64,000 bases of DNA. It comes from Panaeolus papilionaceus (lineage: Eukaryota; Basidiomycota; Agaricomycetes; Agaricales). The DNA is taken from positions 434,001 through 498,000 of the forward strand of contig JADNRZ010000015.1 in the NCBI GenBank assembly GCA_015501605.1, read 5' to 3'. The position numbers were made by a program, and so were the translations under genes. Shown here piece after piece: positions 37,448 through 50,077 of this stretch (the first letter of the stretch is position 1; each line of letters begins with the position of its first letter). A model generated the notes under the pieces. It saw nothing but the letters and a program-made list of their open reading frames with translations. It did no database searches and was not told where the DNA came from.

Positions 37448-38443
37448 TGGGAGCACCCTGTTCTCCACCAGCGCCATCGACCGAAGCGTAGACGGAGGCC
37501 GTCCAGAATTCGCTGTGTCGATTTTTTGCAGAGTTTTCTTGGTAGCAATATGCGATTATATTGGGTCTGGCATGAAGATTCGTGCTCCTTCCTATTCCCT
37601 GACAGGAGGAAGGGTGGTCGTGACGATAATCCGCATCGATAAACTCATTCTTCCCTTCACTGCATAGTACAATTTCAAGCATCAACTATACCCAATTCCG
37701 CCTTAGGATCCATTAGTATCATCACTCATTCCTTTATTATTTGCATTCTTTACACATCCACACATTACATTCATTGTCTCCACGCATTGCATCTTTCGCT
37801 TAGCATCCATTCCTTTTCTTCAGCATACTCCTCCACCCCTTTCACGCTCCATAACTTCTCCCTGCCATACCTCCCTCATTATCGCCTTGAATCCCTATCT
37901 GGACCTGTCCTATTACAGCAGACTTCATCTCCGAATCATCCAGCTCCTTCCTATAACAGCACCCTGCCATTCTATTAGAAGATCGCTGTTCTTAAAGCAC
38001 TCTCCTACAAGGCAGAGGCTTTCCTCCTTCCTTCTTTTGACCTAACTTTATTTCCAGTTTCCCGTGACATAGAGGCGCATTCCTTGAGCCACCCATAATA
38101 GTGCTTCACTCCTTCATTACCCCTTCTTCTCGATGATTTTCATACCTCTCCCTCTTTACATACATTTTCCACTTTCTCTCTTTGCTCTCGGTATCAATGT
38201 AGTTATTTTGTACTTGTACGTGAAACGTATATTTACTAGCTAGATAAACGTCAGTTGATTCGTCATAATGCAGGAATATTTTCGAGCATCATAATTTCAA
38301 TCGGTTTTTTCGAGCATCATGATCTAAGATTCCATATCATTTCTCAGTAATCTACATAGGACACAAATACAATCTTTTTTAACGAAAGGCTAGGGAAAGA
38401 GGATAGGAAAAGGAGAGGACTACATGATTCAGACGACATAAAT
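37448..38443. other. convergent intergenic region
   Basis: About 1 kb between the ends of PAC1 (plus) and the membrane-protein gene (minus). It is rich in pyrimidine tracts on the plus strand around 37690-38180, as expected for 3' flanks. No gene recognised. Confidence 0.6.
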
Positions 38444-41246
38444 CTAACCCGTGTACCGTAGCCTAATATTATTGTTTGATTTTACGATATCTCTCAGTTC
38501 CATGTTCTTGTAAATCCCAGTAGGTTGCTCGGAAGTGAGTTCTTGGGCATAAAATGCTGACATCCAAGAATACAAATCAAAGCCTCTCCTAGGCTGGCCA
38601 AAGGGAAGCCGAGGGACGAAGAATCCAGAGATGAGGCCGAGGAGTAGTACAATGCCCAGTGCCACCGCCAAATAGATGTTGTTAATACTTGACGATGTGA
38701 CTACTTTGTCGACATATCTGTGTGCCAAAAGCTTTCCTGTTCCAGCGAAATAGGGAAGGGCGTTGCGGGCATCAGCCATCGACCGAGCTCTTTCATACTT
38801 TTCGACAGAGAACTCGGTGTATCCATTGATACCAACACCATCCGTAAAGGAGACAATCTAATCAAGACGACGTCAGACAGTGTCCGTGGCAGATGGTGTT
38901 GTTGATAGGACTCACGCTAGGCGATGGTCGATAACCAGCCTCCGGACCATTATCCTTAAGCAATGAATTGATACTATTCTGGTGGGTGACAATATACCTG
39001 AAACGCAAGGTCAGCTCGACTGCAAAAGGTAGAACACAACACAATAAGACATACACATTTCTGAGTCCTGTCGAATTCAACTTGCGTGTAACAGCGGAAT
39101 CAGACAGAGGGGCGCCCAACATTTTTTCTCGATCAGAGGGCTGGAAATCAGCACTTCGACTCGTAATATTGACCGTGTTGGGCAACCCAATACTGGAGTT
39201 GTAAACTTGAATGATATAGGGTTCGTAGACCTGAAGGCACACCGCTGAGTCGAACCCAACTTTGGAATTACTCAGAGTGCTCTGCAAGGAAAATTGGCCG
39301 TTGGGGGCAAAGTCGGTATTGAGGCGAATGAGGACGGTTTCAAGAGTGATAAAGCCAGTTCCCTCGGCGCCTGATAAAGAATATAAATCAGCGATTTCGA
39401 AAAAACACTATAATTCCCTGCTTCTTACCAAGTGTCAGAGGGTTGCTCATAAGGGTCTGTGTAACACCGTTGTTGGCAAAGCGCGCTGAAGAGATGACAC
39501 GCACAATCAGAGTACTTCCCTTCCCCAGATCCTGAGACTTACCTGCTGTAGCGATGACGCTGAGATCGGGGGGTCGTGCTATTGAATCTCCCTGAGCCAG
39601 GATTTTGGACAAGTCGTACGGCTGGTTCATGGCGTCGGGCATTGGGACGGAGAGAGTGTCGAACAACGGCTTCACTACATCACGAGGGGCAAATACATAT
39701 GTCAAACCCCCCTCTGATGCTGGAATGCTGTGAGAAGAATGCTGTCTGAGCAGTGGGTCTCAGGGAAACACACGAAGTACACACATGTTTGTGGGTCCAT
39801 TTGGGATCTTTGCACATTTAGTCCGCAGGCCCCATTGCGGAAACCTGCCATAAAATATATTAGTTATGTTGACGTGCAGTAGAAATACACGAACGTACCT
39901 TAGGACCGATCCTTGAGTAAAGGCATCGTTGGGAGCTCCAACAGGTTGCCCTGACTTCTGAGCATCATTTCCTTGAAACGTTCCAACACCCCCCGTGCCA
40001 TTAGGGACAAGTTGTGACAGGGTGGTTTCAGAGAAGTCAACCATTTGGTTGTTCCACTCAAGGGATACGACAGGCGGAAGGACGCCTTGCGATGATATCG
40101 AAGATAATGTCCATGTCACGGAGGTGTCCTCGAAATAAGGAAGGATATCTGTCGCCCGTTGTAGCTCTTGGTCAGAAAGGGTGCCCATTATCGCGACCTC
40201 CTGAAAATCGGAGTATTGGTGCTACAGAAGCAGTCATATGTAAAATGATCAACTGATTGAAGGCGTGAACAAAACCTACATAGATCACAGTTTGGATATC
40301 TATCAGACGACCCAGCAGGAAGGCTAATGCACCTGCGGCTATGCAGTTGAAAAGGAAGAGGAGGATATATACCGACCACCGCCGATTGCTAAAGAGTAAA
40401 GTTAGATCTTCATGCTGTAAAGAAATTAACACGGAAATCACGGACTCGTATGACTTGCGATGTTCGCGGTTCGTCCCTGTATATCGATAACGATCGTATA
40501 GGAGTCGCAGTGCGCTGGTTGGGCTTCCATGATCGGCAACATGAGCTGCCAGGTCTCCTAGACGAATTCCACCTCCATCCGTAATTCTTGACTGATGAAT
40601 TATGGTAGCCCATGCTAGATGAGGGGGACGCGTCCATGAGATGGCATAGAACATATGAATCAGAAAACTCACTTGCTGCCTCAAAAATGCCCTTTGCCAG
40701 GGCCAAAAGGCTCATCCCCAAGGTGAGACCCACAATGCTACAACCCAATCCGATAAGCAATCGAGCCAAAAACAAAGACCTCCCCGCAGCCAGCGAAACA
40801 AAACCGAGCAGCACAGGATAGGCCAGGCCGCAAAGTACGATGTGAATGATGATCATTGACCATCGAGGGGTTTCAAATATTTGACCAAAGGGGTTTTTAG
40901 ACCGCGTCGCTGTCACTGAGAACGCCATCGAAGTCCCTCTGGTAGGGCGCTTTTCAACATTTTCTATGTGTCTTAAGCCCATAGGATTCGGAGGGTCCGC
41001 CGTAGGAAAGTGCGTAGGGCGATTTGGGCTGAAGACGGCCGATGCTGGTGACTTCATATCATAGTAAAGCTCAGGTGGTGAGGCACCCGAGGGCAGTGGA
41101 GATGTCAAGTACGGCGATTGGTTACCACCAGAGGTGAAATGAACAGAGTCCATAGGTTTAACAGGAGAATAGGTAATATGAGAGCTAGCCATGTTGAGAC
41201 TAGATGGTGGAGGATGCTGTCGCTGAGGGGAACTGCCAGAGTCCAT
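38444..41246 (-). CDS. large multi-pass membrane protein with long luminal/extracellular domain, function unknown
   Basis: About ten exons can be chained from the ATG at 41246 to the stop near 38444; exon 1 is 41246-40673 and exon 2 begins at 40614. The N-terminal 130 residues are Pro/Ser-rich and probably cytosolic. Next come two or three membrane segments (around IIIHIVLCGLAYPVLLGFV and the following LLIGLGCSIVGLTLGMSLL), a short loop, a further segment (VYILLFLFNCIAAGALAFLL), then a long soluble region of about 370 residues with regular N-x-S/T sites. One last membrane segment (IYLAVALGIVLLLGLISGFF) precedes a short tail. All introns used are GT-AG with matching phase; one possible 42-base intron at about 40431-40390 keeps the frame either way. 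I do not recognise a named family. A cell-surface or vacuolar membrane role is inferred from topology only. Confidence 0.75.
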
Positions 41247-42515
41247 CAGAGGGTAAACGAATGCTTGTAAAATTAAGTCCGAATGGTTTTTATGTTCCTA
41301 CCTAGACACAACATATTACGAAACGGCCAGGGCAGGGCAGGGAGGCAGATGCATGGCGATCTGTATAGTTTCGTCCCCTGATGGGAGATGGTTGCAGGCA
41401 GGTGGTAGGGAATGTCCTTCGCCAAGAAATTTACGAAGCAAGTCCGTGTATACCCGTTTACAGATAATCTCTTGCTGGTTGCCGGCATAAGTATTCATGT
41501 AGACAAGCAACACGGTCTTTCCACCCCGTGGGCTTTAGAGTGAAGAAACCACTGGGCGTCTTTGCATAAACGCTGGGGAGAATTGAACCTAGGTCTAGTA
41601 TACTGTGTTTAACATGTGGATGGGATGATGATGCGGAAATGAGCGCAACTGCGTTATTGTCAGGCTTTTGGGTGTGCCGTCTTGTAGCAATCAATCTGCA
41701 TCTCTGTGAATAAAGTTACTTGTGTGTTGGTTGTGACAGTTGAAACCATGAATTCGAAGCTGCGCACCGCGCTCAATCTACCGAGTCCCCCGAATCTCCA
41801 TTTGGTCAAATAGTGCACACAAGTCACAGGATCGCGACTCCGAGGCCAGAGTGACACTCAAAGGTTATATCTAGTTTAATTCGTGCTCAAGAGCGACCAC
41901 GAACCGAAACGGCCTCGTCAGACGGTTAACGGTCACAACAGTGTAGACCAAACACCTTAGTGGAAACAGTTCCCGCCTTGATGCACGTTTCGTTGCATTC
42001 ATTCAATTTCCAGAACGGCATTTCTACGATCTTGAACGCGTTGGAGTTATTAATCGTTGCAGTAATCTGATTAGCGGTGTTCACCAGTCCTTGAGTCATT
42101 CTGTGTGTTGTCCAGGAAAGGATTACGAAATACTGGTCGGTCTAAGGCTGAAGGAGAAACGGTATTAATTGCTCAAAGCCAGCAAAAGAGATGTGATAAA
42201 AGACCCCAGATGTTTGAGCTTATCGCTTGCAAATTAGAGAACTTTGGCTCGTTGAAGCTCCTTAATCTGTTCCAGGCATGGCTCACCAAACACGGTGCGA
42301 GACATAGAATTCGCGATTAAGATTTGCATGATGTTTGGCGTATAGTACAGTCGTGAATACAGACCATCAAAGGTACCCAGGGAAAATCAGAAAGGTTGAC
42401 CTCATTAGGGGTGAAGGGGTATAAGTGTGTGTGTGTGATCTCTGGAGTCTGTGGTCGAGGATAGGCGAGTCGGGCGATGGGGGAAAACGAGATTGTAGCG
42501 AGAATAGATGGGCTG
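41247..42515. other. intergenic region, no gene recognised
   Basis: About 1.3 kb between the membrane-protein start and the calcineurin B stop. A GTGT run lies near 42426-42437. Short frames on both strands have no recognisable product. Confidence 0.55.
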
Positions 42516-43408
42516 TTAGAATAAGTCTTCAAGGGTCATCTGCTTCACGATATCCTGTAAACAGTATCGGTCAGTACGATGTCCCACAAGATGCTATTTA
42601 CTGCGACGAACCGTGTTGGCTACAGTCTGCGCAAACTCCTCAAAGCTTAACTTTCCATCACCATCCTGATCGGCTTCCATTATTGTTTTATCAACGATTT
42701 GTTGCAATTGTTGGTCCTGCCGGATATATTCAATAAAAAAAAAATAGCAACTAAAAAAAAGGTCTTCACCTTCAAGTTATTTCCAACCATCATCTTCAAA
42801 ACCAGGAACAGTTCTCCGTTAGAGATAAAACCGTCGCGATCAACATCGTACACATTGAAAGCAACTGCTCAAAAATGTCAGAGGATAAAAATGGAGGGAC
42901 GAGGGTCTCACATTTCAGCTTTTCCTCTCGTCCTCCGCGACTACTGAATGCGCTCAAGCCACCCACAAATTCCTGGAAATCAACAGTACCTCCGCCACTA
43001 CATGGACGATAAGAAACTTTGGACGTGAGGTTAAACAACCAAAACGACGTACTCTTGGTCGAAAATGGCTATCATCCGTGATGCCAGTGGATTCGTAGCG
43101 ATTTGAGGAATCTGGAGGAACTCTTCACGATCGATGGATCCTGATCCATCACTGGGCCACAGAGTAAGATTACCGAGTCAATGTTGCTTCATGTAAATGT
43201 GCACCTATCCAATTTCATAAAGCGCTTTTTTAGGCGTTCCAGTTCCGGCTGGGTGACTGCAAGGCATTAGTTGCGAAAAGGGGAGATAAAATGCATCCTG
43301 GCTGACAGTTGGACCGCCGTTCCATATCCTCCATAAACTGTGATTCTGATATGCAATTATAAGAGAAGTTTTATATCATAGTAGTTGGTACATACGAGTT
43401 TGACCCAT
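42516..43408 (-). CDS. cnb1: calcineurin regulatory subunit B (with one-base frameshift in this sequence)
   Basis: Regulatory B subunit of the calcium/calmodulin-dependent phosphatase calcineurin, which activates Crz1-type stress responses. Eight exons: 43408-43396, 43346-43307, 43256-43205, 43151-43053, 42997-42912, 42864-42770, 42716-42612 and 42554-42516. Four EF-hand loops are visible: [36 protein letters not shown] and [12 protein letters not shown]. The N-terminus MGQTQSQFMEDM carries the Gly-2 myristoylation site, and the C-terminus is KQMTLEDLF. Length is 175 residues when the frame is kept, exactly the family norm. Exon 2 has one base too many: the T run at 43320-43322 (AAA on the coding strand) breaks the conserved [10 protein letters not shown] junction, while every other exon phase is perfect. 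A sequence error is more likely than loss of this gene. Confidence 0.92.
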
Positions 43409-43586
43409 ATTGCTTGAGCGTCAAAGGAGATATAAGATGAACTGTTTGCTTAGATTGAGAGGCACTGCAGTTGACCAACAACGCCTTGAAACTCTCTTGG
43501 CAGCGCGAAGGTTGGACCGTGGGATGATTTTAATGTCACGTGCTCCCGGCCTTCTTTCATCCCCAGACGGCGCTTTTCTCGTCTTC
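43409..43586. promoter_or_regulatory. shared divergent promoter region of cnb1 and mss1
   Basis: 178 bases separate the two start codons if MSS1 begins at 43587. If the earlier in-frame ATG at 43437 is used, only 28 bases remain, which would be too short for a promoter. No TATA box is evident. Confidence 0.5.
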
Positions 43587-45475
43587 ATGTTCAGCAATCG
43601 CTTTTTAGCGCCGTCCTATACTCGAAAGACTCAGTTATTCATATATTCTCGTGTCATACATTCTTCTAGACGGCATTCACCCGATTTGACTGTTACAGAT
43701 GCTCAAAGAAAGACAATTTTCGCATTGTCAACACCTCCAGGCAAAGGGGGTGTGGCCATTGTCCGAATATCTGGTCCAGACTCCCTACTTGTTTGGAATA
43801 CGATGATACGTTCACCGAAAACTGAAAAGAAGCTTGCAGAACCTGTTCCTTGGAAGTTGCAACGCTGCCAGATTGTTCACCCCGAAAACAAGTCCTTGAT
43901 TGACGATGGTCTTGCCGTCTATTTTAAAGGTGCTCAATCCTCGACTGAAAAGTAGTAGAGAGGTGTTCTGATATTTCCCTAATGACAGCCCCATATTCTT
44001 ACACGACCTTGCCCACTTTGGAATTACATGTCCATTCCGGAAGAGCTATTATCGCGTCATTACTGAACTCATTGTCGACATTGCCCGTGCTGCGACCCGC
44101 CGAACCCGGAGAGTTCACGAAGCAAGCCTTGCTCGGAGGTCGTCTTGATCTTACACAGGTAGAAGGGTTGCACGACCTTATCGAGGCAGACACAGAAGTG
44201 CAGCGAATCTGGGCTTTGGAATGTGCGCTGGTGAGTAAACGTTCTTTTCAACCGGACTATGGGTATTGACAGTTGCGGGGACAGGGAACCACCCGGTCCA
44301 AGTACGACACCTTGCGTCAGAAGACCATTCACTGTCTTGCACAAGTTGAAGCCCTGATTGATTTCGGTGAAGGTGAAGATATAGAGGAAGGCGTTTATGA
44401 CATTGGTAGCCAATTATTTCCTTCCCATTTTTTGCGTCTTCTTACATATTGTAGCAAAAACCGAAGCCACCTCTCTCCTCGAGCAGCTACGGGAACATCT
44501 CAACGATCATCGGAGAGGTGAATTGGTTCGCTCGGGAATCCGGATGGCTATCTTCGGGCCACCAAATGCTGGCAAGAGCAGTCTATTCAACTACTTCGCC
44601 AATCGACCCGCCTCAATTGTAACATCAATACCTGGAACAACGAGAGATGTCCTAGAGCTGACACTCGATATCGGTGGACTACCTGTCATTGTAGCGGATA
44701 CCGCTGGGCTTCGCGAGACAGATGATATCGTAGAGAGTATTGGCGTGGAAAGAGGCATGCAAACGTACGAGCTTGCAACGATTTTTTTTGTTGGCGAATG
44801 CTGACTCTAATTTAGTGCAAAAGGAGCTGATGTAAAACTCTGCGTCTTACCTCTGCCTGATGTCCTCGACCCAGATAGTTCTTCCGACAAGACAGTCATC
44901 AATGTCCCAGAAGCTGTCATTCCGCTCTTGACTCAGGGCTCACATATACTACTGAACAAATGCGATTTGGTCCCCTCGCTTAACTTGGAGAACGTCATTC
45001 TCAAAAATGTTTCGGGTCTGGACCTTCGAGGAAGATTGTGGGTCGCTAGCGTGTCAGGCGGGCAGGGTATGCCTGCCTTTATTGACAGCTTTGCCACGAG
45101 TCTAAAATCGGGGTAAGTGGTCTTGCGTCACCTTGCACATACACGATAACTCATGTCTTTTTAAAAGCCTTGGTATTCTGGACTCATCTGGTCAAATGGG
45201 TGCAAGAATTCATGCACCACTCATTACTCGAGAGCGGCACAGGGTGCATCTTGAAGCCGCATGCCGCTTCCTTGAAGCATTTTTGAATTATGGTACGAGG
45301 ATATGATCGCCATCTTTTTGTTATTATAATAACTCCATTTCCAGGTCCAGATGACGTCGTATTCGCCGCCGAGGAACTTCGATATGCTGCTCAGTCTATC
45401 GGTCGTGTCACAGGGGATATTTTTGCAGATGACATTCTAGACGCTGTGTTCAGGGATTTCTGTATCGGGAAGTAA
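43587..45475 (+). CDS. mss1: mitochondrial tRNA-modifying GTPase MSS1 (MnmE/GTPBP3 family)
   Basis: Mitochondrial MnmE-family GTPase that, with MTO1, installs carboxymethylaminomethyl-type groups on wobble U34 of certain mitochondrial tRNAs. Seven exons: 43587-43929, 43989-44230, 44273-44405, 44455-44764, 44816-45112, 45168-45292 and 45345-45475. They are all in phase and give 526 residues. The chosen Met starts a classic targeting peptide ([20 protein letters not shown], Arg-rich, no acidic residues). TrmE-N follows ([40 protein letters not shown]). The G domain shows GPPNAGKSS (about 274), PGTTRD, DTAG (about 321) and NKCD (about 390). The C-terminus ends in FCIGK, the conserved FC(I/L)GK motif with the catalytic-region Cys. 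An earlier in-frame ATG at 43437 exists but gives a less convincing leader. Confidence 0.94.
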
Positions 45476-45658
45476 AGTCTGCGGATCCGGTATTGTCACT
45501 TGAATCCCCAGTGGCCCATGACATATTACATCATCATCAAGGGGTTTGAGCAGTTTTTTCTGGAGGGCACTTTGTGGTATAAAAGGCCATGATCTCCTGT
45601 CCACCTCGAGCTGCACCCAAATATTCACACGCACAAATTTCATTCTGCAACCATCCTT

Positions 45659-47173
45659 ATGAATGACACCACAACGGACTGCGTTAACCCGGCAATGTCA
45701 AAAGATCCTGTCTTCCTACCCTTCGACGTATCAAATGCGATTTTACGACTTCTTCTAAATGAACCAGACGAGAATAAAGATGCGCTGCTAAGTTGCGCTT
45801 TGGTTTGCAACTATTTCCGCTATCAAGTTCGCCGGATTCAATTTCGATCCATCACCCTCAATGTCCAGGCCGAGGTCAGAGCAGACGAGATGATTAAAGC
45901 CGCTCAAAAATTGAGGAGTTACATCGTCTAGTGGTTCATGAGGTCTACATTCCGGCGTCCGGTTACTCCCTCCAGAGTCTCATCCGCTCGTTCTTCATCA
46001 ATATCCGGATAACGCTTGTCCAACGTTATGGAGAGACCCCTATCCCAAATAAGCTGGAATGGCAGAACCGGATTTCTGGTATTCTATCACGATTAACCCG
46101 TCTCAAAGAGTTCGGCCTCGCAGCCATCGTTTCATCACCATCCATCTCTATGATTCCCGTCCCATGGCAGCTGTTTCCTCAGGCGTTCAGGAACTCCATA
46201 ATATCCGCTTTACAATCTCCAGGCCTCGACTCTCTGTACCTTGATTCTGTTAAATTTTTTCCAGTGCATTTTATCCCAGTGAGAACTTTGACAAATTTAA
46301 GTTTACGACAAGTATATGGGTCAGATAGCCCCAAACCAGTCCCCCCTTCAGTAACATATCCGTCTGAGACATCAGAAAATCGTTTACTCTCCTTATATCA
46401 TGCAGATCGAGCTTCCCCCCTTCATTTCCTTGTGGACATGTCCTCACTCAAATCTTTGACCCTCGATTTAACGTATGCACAACGTCGAGGATTTGTGGCT
46501 CTCCGCTACGCCGAGGCTCTTCCTCACCTCCGTTCCTTGGAGTCCCTGTTGCTGGTGAACAATATTTCTTGCGGTCGTGGTACGTAGATAAACTCCTCAA
46601 TTCAACCAGAATCTCACAATTTCCATAGCTTCCAGTCCTAATTTAAATTTCATTATCGACCTGGGCTGGTTCAGAAACCTCAAAAAACTCAGTTTTGATT
46701 GGACCATTGGTGCAAGCTCACCTTCCGATACGCCATGGGATACAGTCAAGGTTCTCAAGCAGACAAAGGCAGCCACAAGGATCCGACATGTCACCATAAC
46801 TACGACATTCCAGTATGAGAATATATCACCCTCACGATTCTGCCATCGTGCACTCTCAGTCCAACAATGGGCTGAGATTGATCGACTATTGGCAGGATCC
46901 TGCTTTCCATCCTTGAACACCGTGACAATCATTTTCGTCGCCGGTATCCGCAAAGCGTCTGCTCTTGAAGAGGAGGAGGAATATCAGCCATCGCTGAGCG
47001 AGATAGAAAACAAGATCAATAAGGATTTACGGGAGACCTTGTATGCGACAAGCAAACTGGTGACGGTGTTTGAAGTAAAGCTGGTGAACAACCGAATCTC
47101 AAGCCGTCGAACAGTGCCAAAAACAGCTGTTTTGAATGGCACAGAAGTAAATGACCTCGCTCAGCAGTGGTAA
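45659..47173 (+). CDS. F-box-like protein (second type), with one-base frameshift in this sequence
   Basis: Probable F-box protein, distinct in sequence from the tandem family at the window edges. Two exons, 45659-46579 and 46629-47173, with donor gtacgt and acceptor catag, give about 487 residues. The N-terminal block FLPFDVSNAILRLLL through ALLSCALVCNYFRYQVRRIQ is an F-box-like helix set. The rest is leucine-rich, with several SLKSLTLDL-like strands typical of fungal F-box/LRR proteins. The reading frame slips at the A run 45906-45910: frame 1 stops at 45929-45931, but the next frame continues smoothly (IEELHRLVVHEVYIP). One extra A would restore the join, and no intron fits there. A sequence error or a recent inactivating deletion are both possible. 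Substrate unknown. Confidence 0.75.
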
Positions 47174-47380
47174 ACGCTCGTGGATAAGCACCTCTGATCG
47201 TAGTTGCGGGTAGACAAACATCTCGTTTTATTGTGCTGCCACATTAGTACTACTACTGGCGAATAGTTAATTACAGCTGTATCAAAATGATAGGTGTATA
47301 AATATCGATGTGAATATGATCCAACTAGTGGGACCAAATCTACTCTTGAGTCATGTTAATAGACTACACTGAGGCTATAT

Positions 47381-50077
47381 TTATGTCTTGATCTCGTCCA
47401 TACGGACCCATAACCCTCCCTTGATGCAAGATTAGCCGTTTAGGATATGAGTGAGAATGTAAAGCACGTACCCTTGAGTACATCGTCAAATGGGATCCAG
47501 GTCGAACCTTCTCAATGGCTTTCCTTCCTCCACACTTCGACCAGTCAAGCGGCGGCTTCGTCTCCTCAGGCTGCGCATCCGGGGCTAACGAAAAGTTCGT
47601 GAACTGCTGCAGCAATCTAATCAGGAAGAATGACGACTCCTGATAAGCAAACTGGTCGACACAATATTAATAACATTAATCAGTCTCGCTCTTTTATTCA
47701 GCTCGAAAAGAAGGAGGGCGAAAACGAACCTGTTGGCCTAAGCATATGCGAGGTCCCGCGTTGAACGGCGAGAAGATGTATGGATTGGGTAAGAGGTATT
47801 TATGGAGTCGATGATCCAAGAAACGATCCGGATCAAATTCGAGCGCTGGAGAAGCATTATTAGCTACTATGAACCTGGAAATGTCGAGTGCTATAAATAT
47901 TAGGTAGTTCAACTTACCATCTGGACCCCATAGGTCGGCCCTTCGCTGCATGTTGAATAAGCCATAGATCACCCTGAAGGAATGGTAAGTGAGCCAACGT
48001 TTATACAACGGCTTGAGAACTATGCAAACCTCGTGTGAGCAGGGATGTAGTAGGGCTTTGAGCCAGGTGCCTTGGAGGTCAATATTGTTGCCTTGGTCGA
48101 GGACCTGAAGGCGTGGTTAATACCCACACGGATAATGTCGTGCAGATGGAACATACCTGCTATCAAAGGGCCTGAATGCCGCATTCTAGGGTGTTAGTAA
48201 TTTGAATTGTATCCAGATGGGATAATGCCTTACACAGCGGGGTATAACCTCAGCACCTCTACGCACACATAATCAATGAATCGTATGTAGGGGAAATTCA
48301 CAGGATCGCCTACCATTGAGGAATGCACGGAGATACCTCATGTCCCGGATATCTTCATAGGTCGGGCGACGAGATGGACCGACCTTGTCCAATATTTCCT
48401 GACGGAGTTTTTCCGCGATCTTGGGGTGTTCGGCCAGCATATAGAAAGCAAAAGTCAACGTGCACGCTGTCTAAAACACAACGGTTTAGCACGGCCATGA
48501 ACGGTCATGGCACCTCGCTTACCGTGTCACGACCCGCAACAAGGAGGTTGAGGAGCTGTTGAAATGAATTACCATCAGAGTGGTTCAATCAATCCAACAT
48601 GACAATTCAACAAACCTCGTCCTTGAGGATGGTAGGGTCTTTGAAAACAATCAGCGTTTCAGAACGAGATGATATTAAATCAAACTTACCTTCCGTATGG
48701 TTCACAAGATGTGTCAACAGAGTATCATCTTCAGGCTCTGCTTGACTTTTAGTTTTTTCGTCGTTTCGAAGCCTCTTTTTCTCCAACGCCTCCGCCATAA
48801 GCGGCTCAGTAAACTTATCCATGACCTCACGAAGTGGCTTAATCTTATCGCCCCAGAACTCCAACAGCGGCCAATTCGGCCCAAACCTCGTCCTCTGCGC
48901 CAACTGGACTTGACCGGCCAAAAAGGCCTCTGCAAATACATTTGCGGGGTGGTTCAGGAACTGCAGCGAATTCTTATTGTGCGGATATGGCAATCCCGCA
49001 GAAAGTGATTCCACGTCGGATCCAAATAAGAATAAGGTTGCGGAATCGAGCGTAAATCGTGAGACAAGATCCTGTAGCACTGCAGCTTGAATCTAGAGCT
49101 TCGTTAAAACAGGATAGCTTGACATACCTGGAAATCTATTGGGTGTCCCTCCGCCAGACGAGAGGCGGCTTGTTTTAGAGCGTCATCCGCATGGGCATCG
49201 AATATGTCGAAGTGGCTGATCCGTTCGCGGGTAAAGAATGGCCGGGTCATTGTACGGTGGAATCTTATGTGCGGACTGTTAGACATCTCGTCATACGGTC
49301 GTGTATGCGTGTTATAACTCACTTCCACATATCGCCTGAGAATGCACAGGGATAAGTAGGCAACCGAACGACGAACAGAGGGAAAACGAGGCGTACCATC
49401 GGAGTTGAATACACCGGTTCCCAGAAACGAGTGCATCATATTGTGCAACATACTGCCCTTCTCAAACGCATCGAATTGCGTCGCTGTTATCGCCTAGGGA
49501 TACGCTCAATACCATTATCACTAAAAAAGAAAGCAGCCGTACTTTGATATGGTCTGGATCGAAGGTCACCACCTATTTATATCGTGAGCTCCGAGTTCCT
49601 GATCTTCGAATAAGAAATCATACTCGATTCTCCAGAGGAAGGCGCAGCTGATAGATGGGACCATATTTCTCCATCCAGTCCAAGAAGACATCACCTACAA
49701 GTGTTCAGATTTGTAAATTTACCGTCGCGCCCATAAAAAGACGCATAGCAATTACCTATGTAACCAGCGTTCAAGTTGTTCATAATCGCCCGGACCAGTG
49801 AAGTCCCGAATATACTCGGCCCTTCTTCCTGGACCGCAGGTACCAGAAAAGCGTTGTTGGCAGAAGCCGCATTATAATCTCTAAAACGCTTGTAGTACCT
49901 CTGGAACACGAACAGTCCTGGAATAGCAGAGACCACGGCTATGAATGATAGCCAAGCCGGTAAGGGAGCTGTGAGGTGTTGTTCGATGACTCTCAGCAGC
50001 CCGTATGCGGCGAGCGGTGGGACGACAAGACCAGGCGATGAACGAAGGAGATAAAGAGGTCCTGGAGGTATAGCCAT
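47381..50077 (-). CDS. cytochrome P450 monooxygenase, CYP63-like
   Basis: Microsomal P450 resembling the CYP63 family known from white-rot fungi, where members oxidise alkanes, phenolics and other xenobiotics. More than a dozen exons can be chained from the ATG at 50077 to TAA at 47381-47383, all with short GT-AG introns. The N-terminus has membrane segments ([19 protein letters not shown]). Key motifs are intact: the I-helix [17 protein letters not shown] (split by an intron after AGRDT), the K-helix EVLRLYPAV with the ExxR pair, a PDRF-type block ([10 protein letters not shown]) and the heme loop [15 protein letters not shown] with its Cys ligand. The C-terminus GGLWVRM after an HLTMYS block is typical of this family. 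The last intron (acceptor before GGAGGG) is needed to reach it. Its natural substrate cannot be told from sequence. It sits next to no other pathway genes. Confidence 0.92.

Noticed and set aside
43437..43586. Upstream ATG of MSS1 at 43437
   Set aside because: It would leave only 28 bases to the divergent CNB1 start codon and adds 50 residues that do not look like a mitochondrial leader, while the Met at 43587 begins a classic one.
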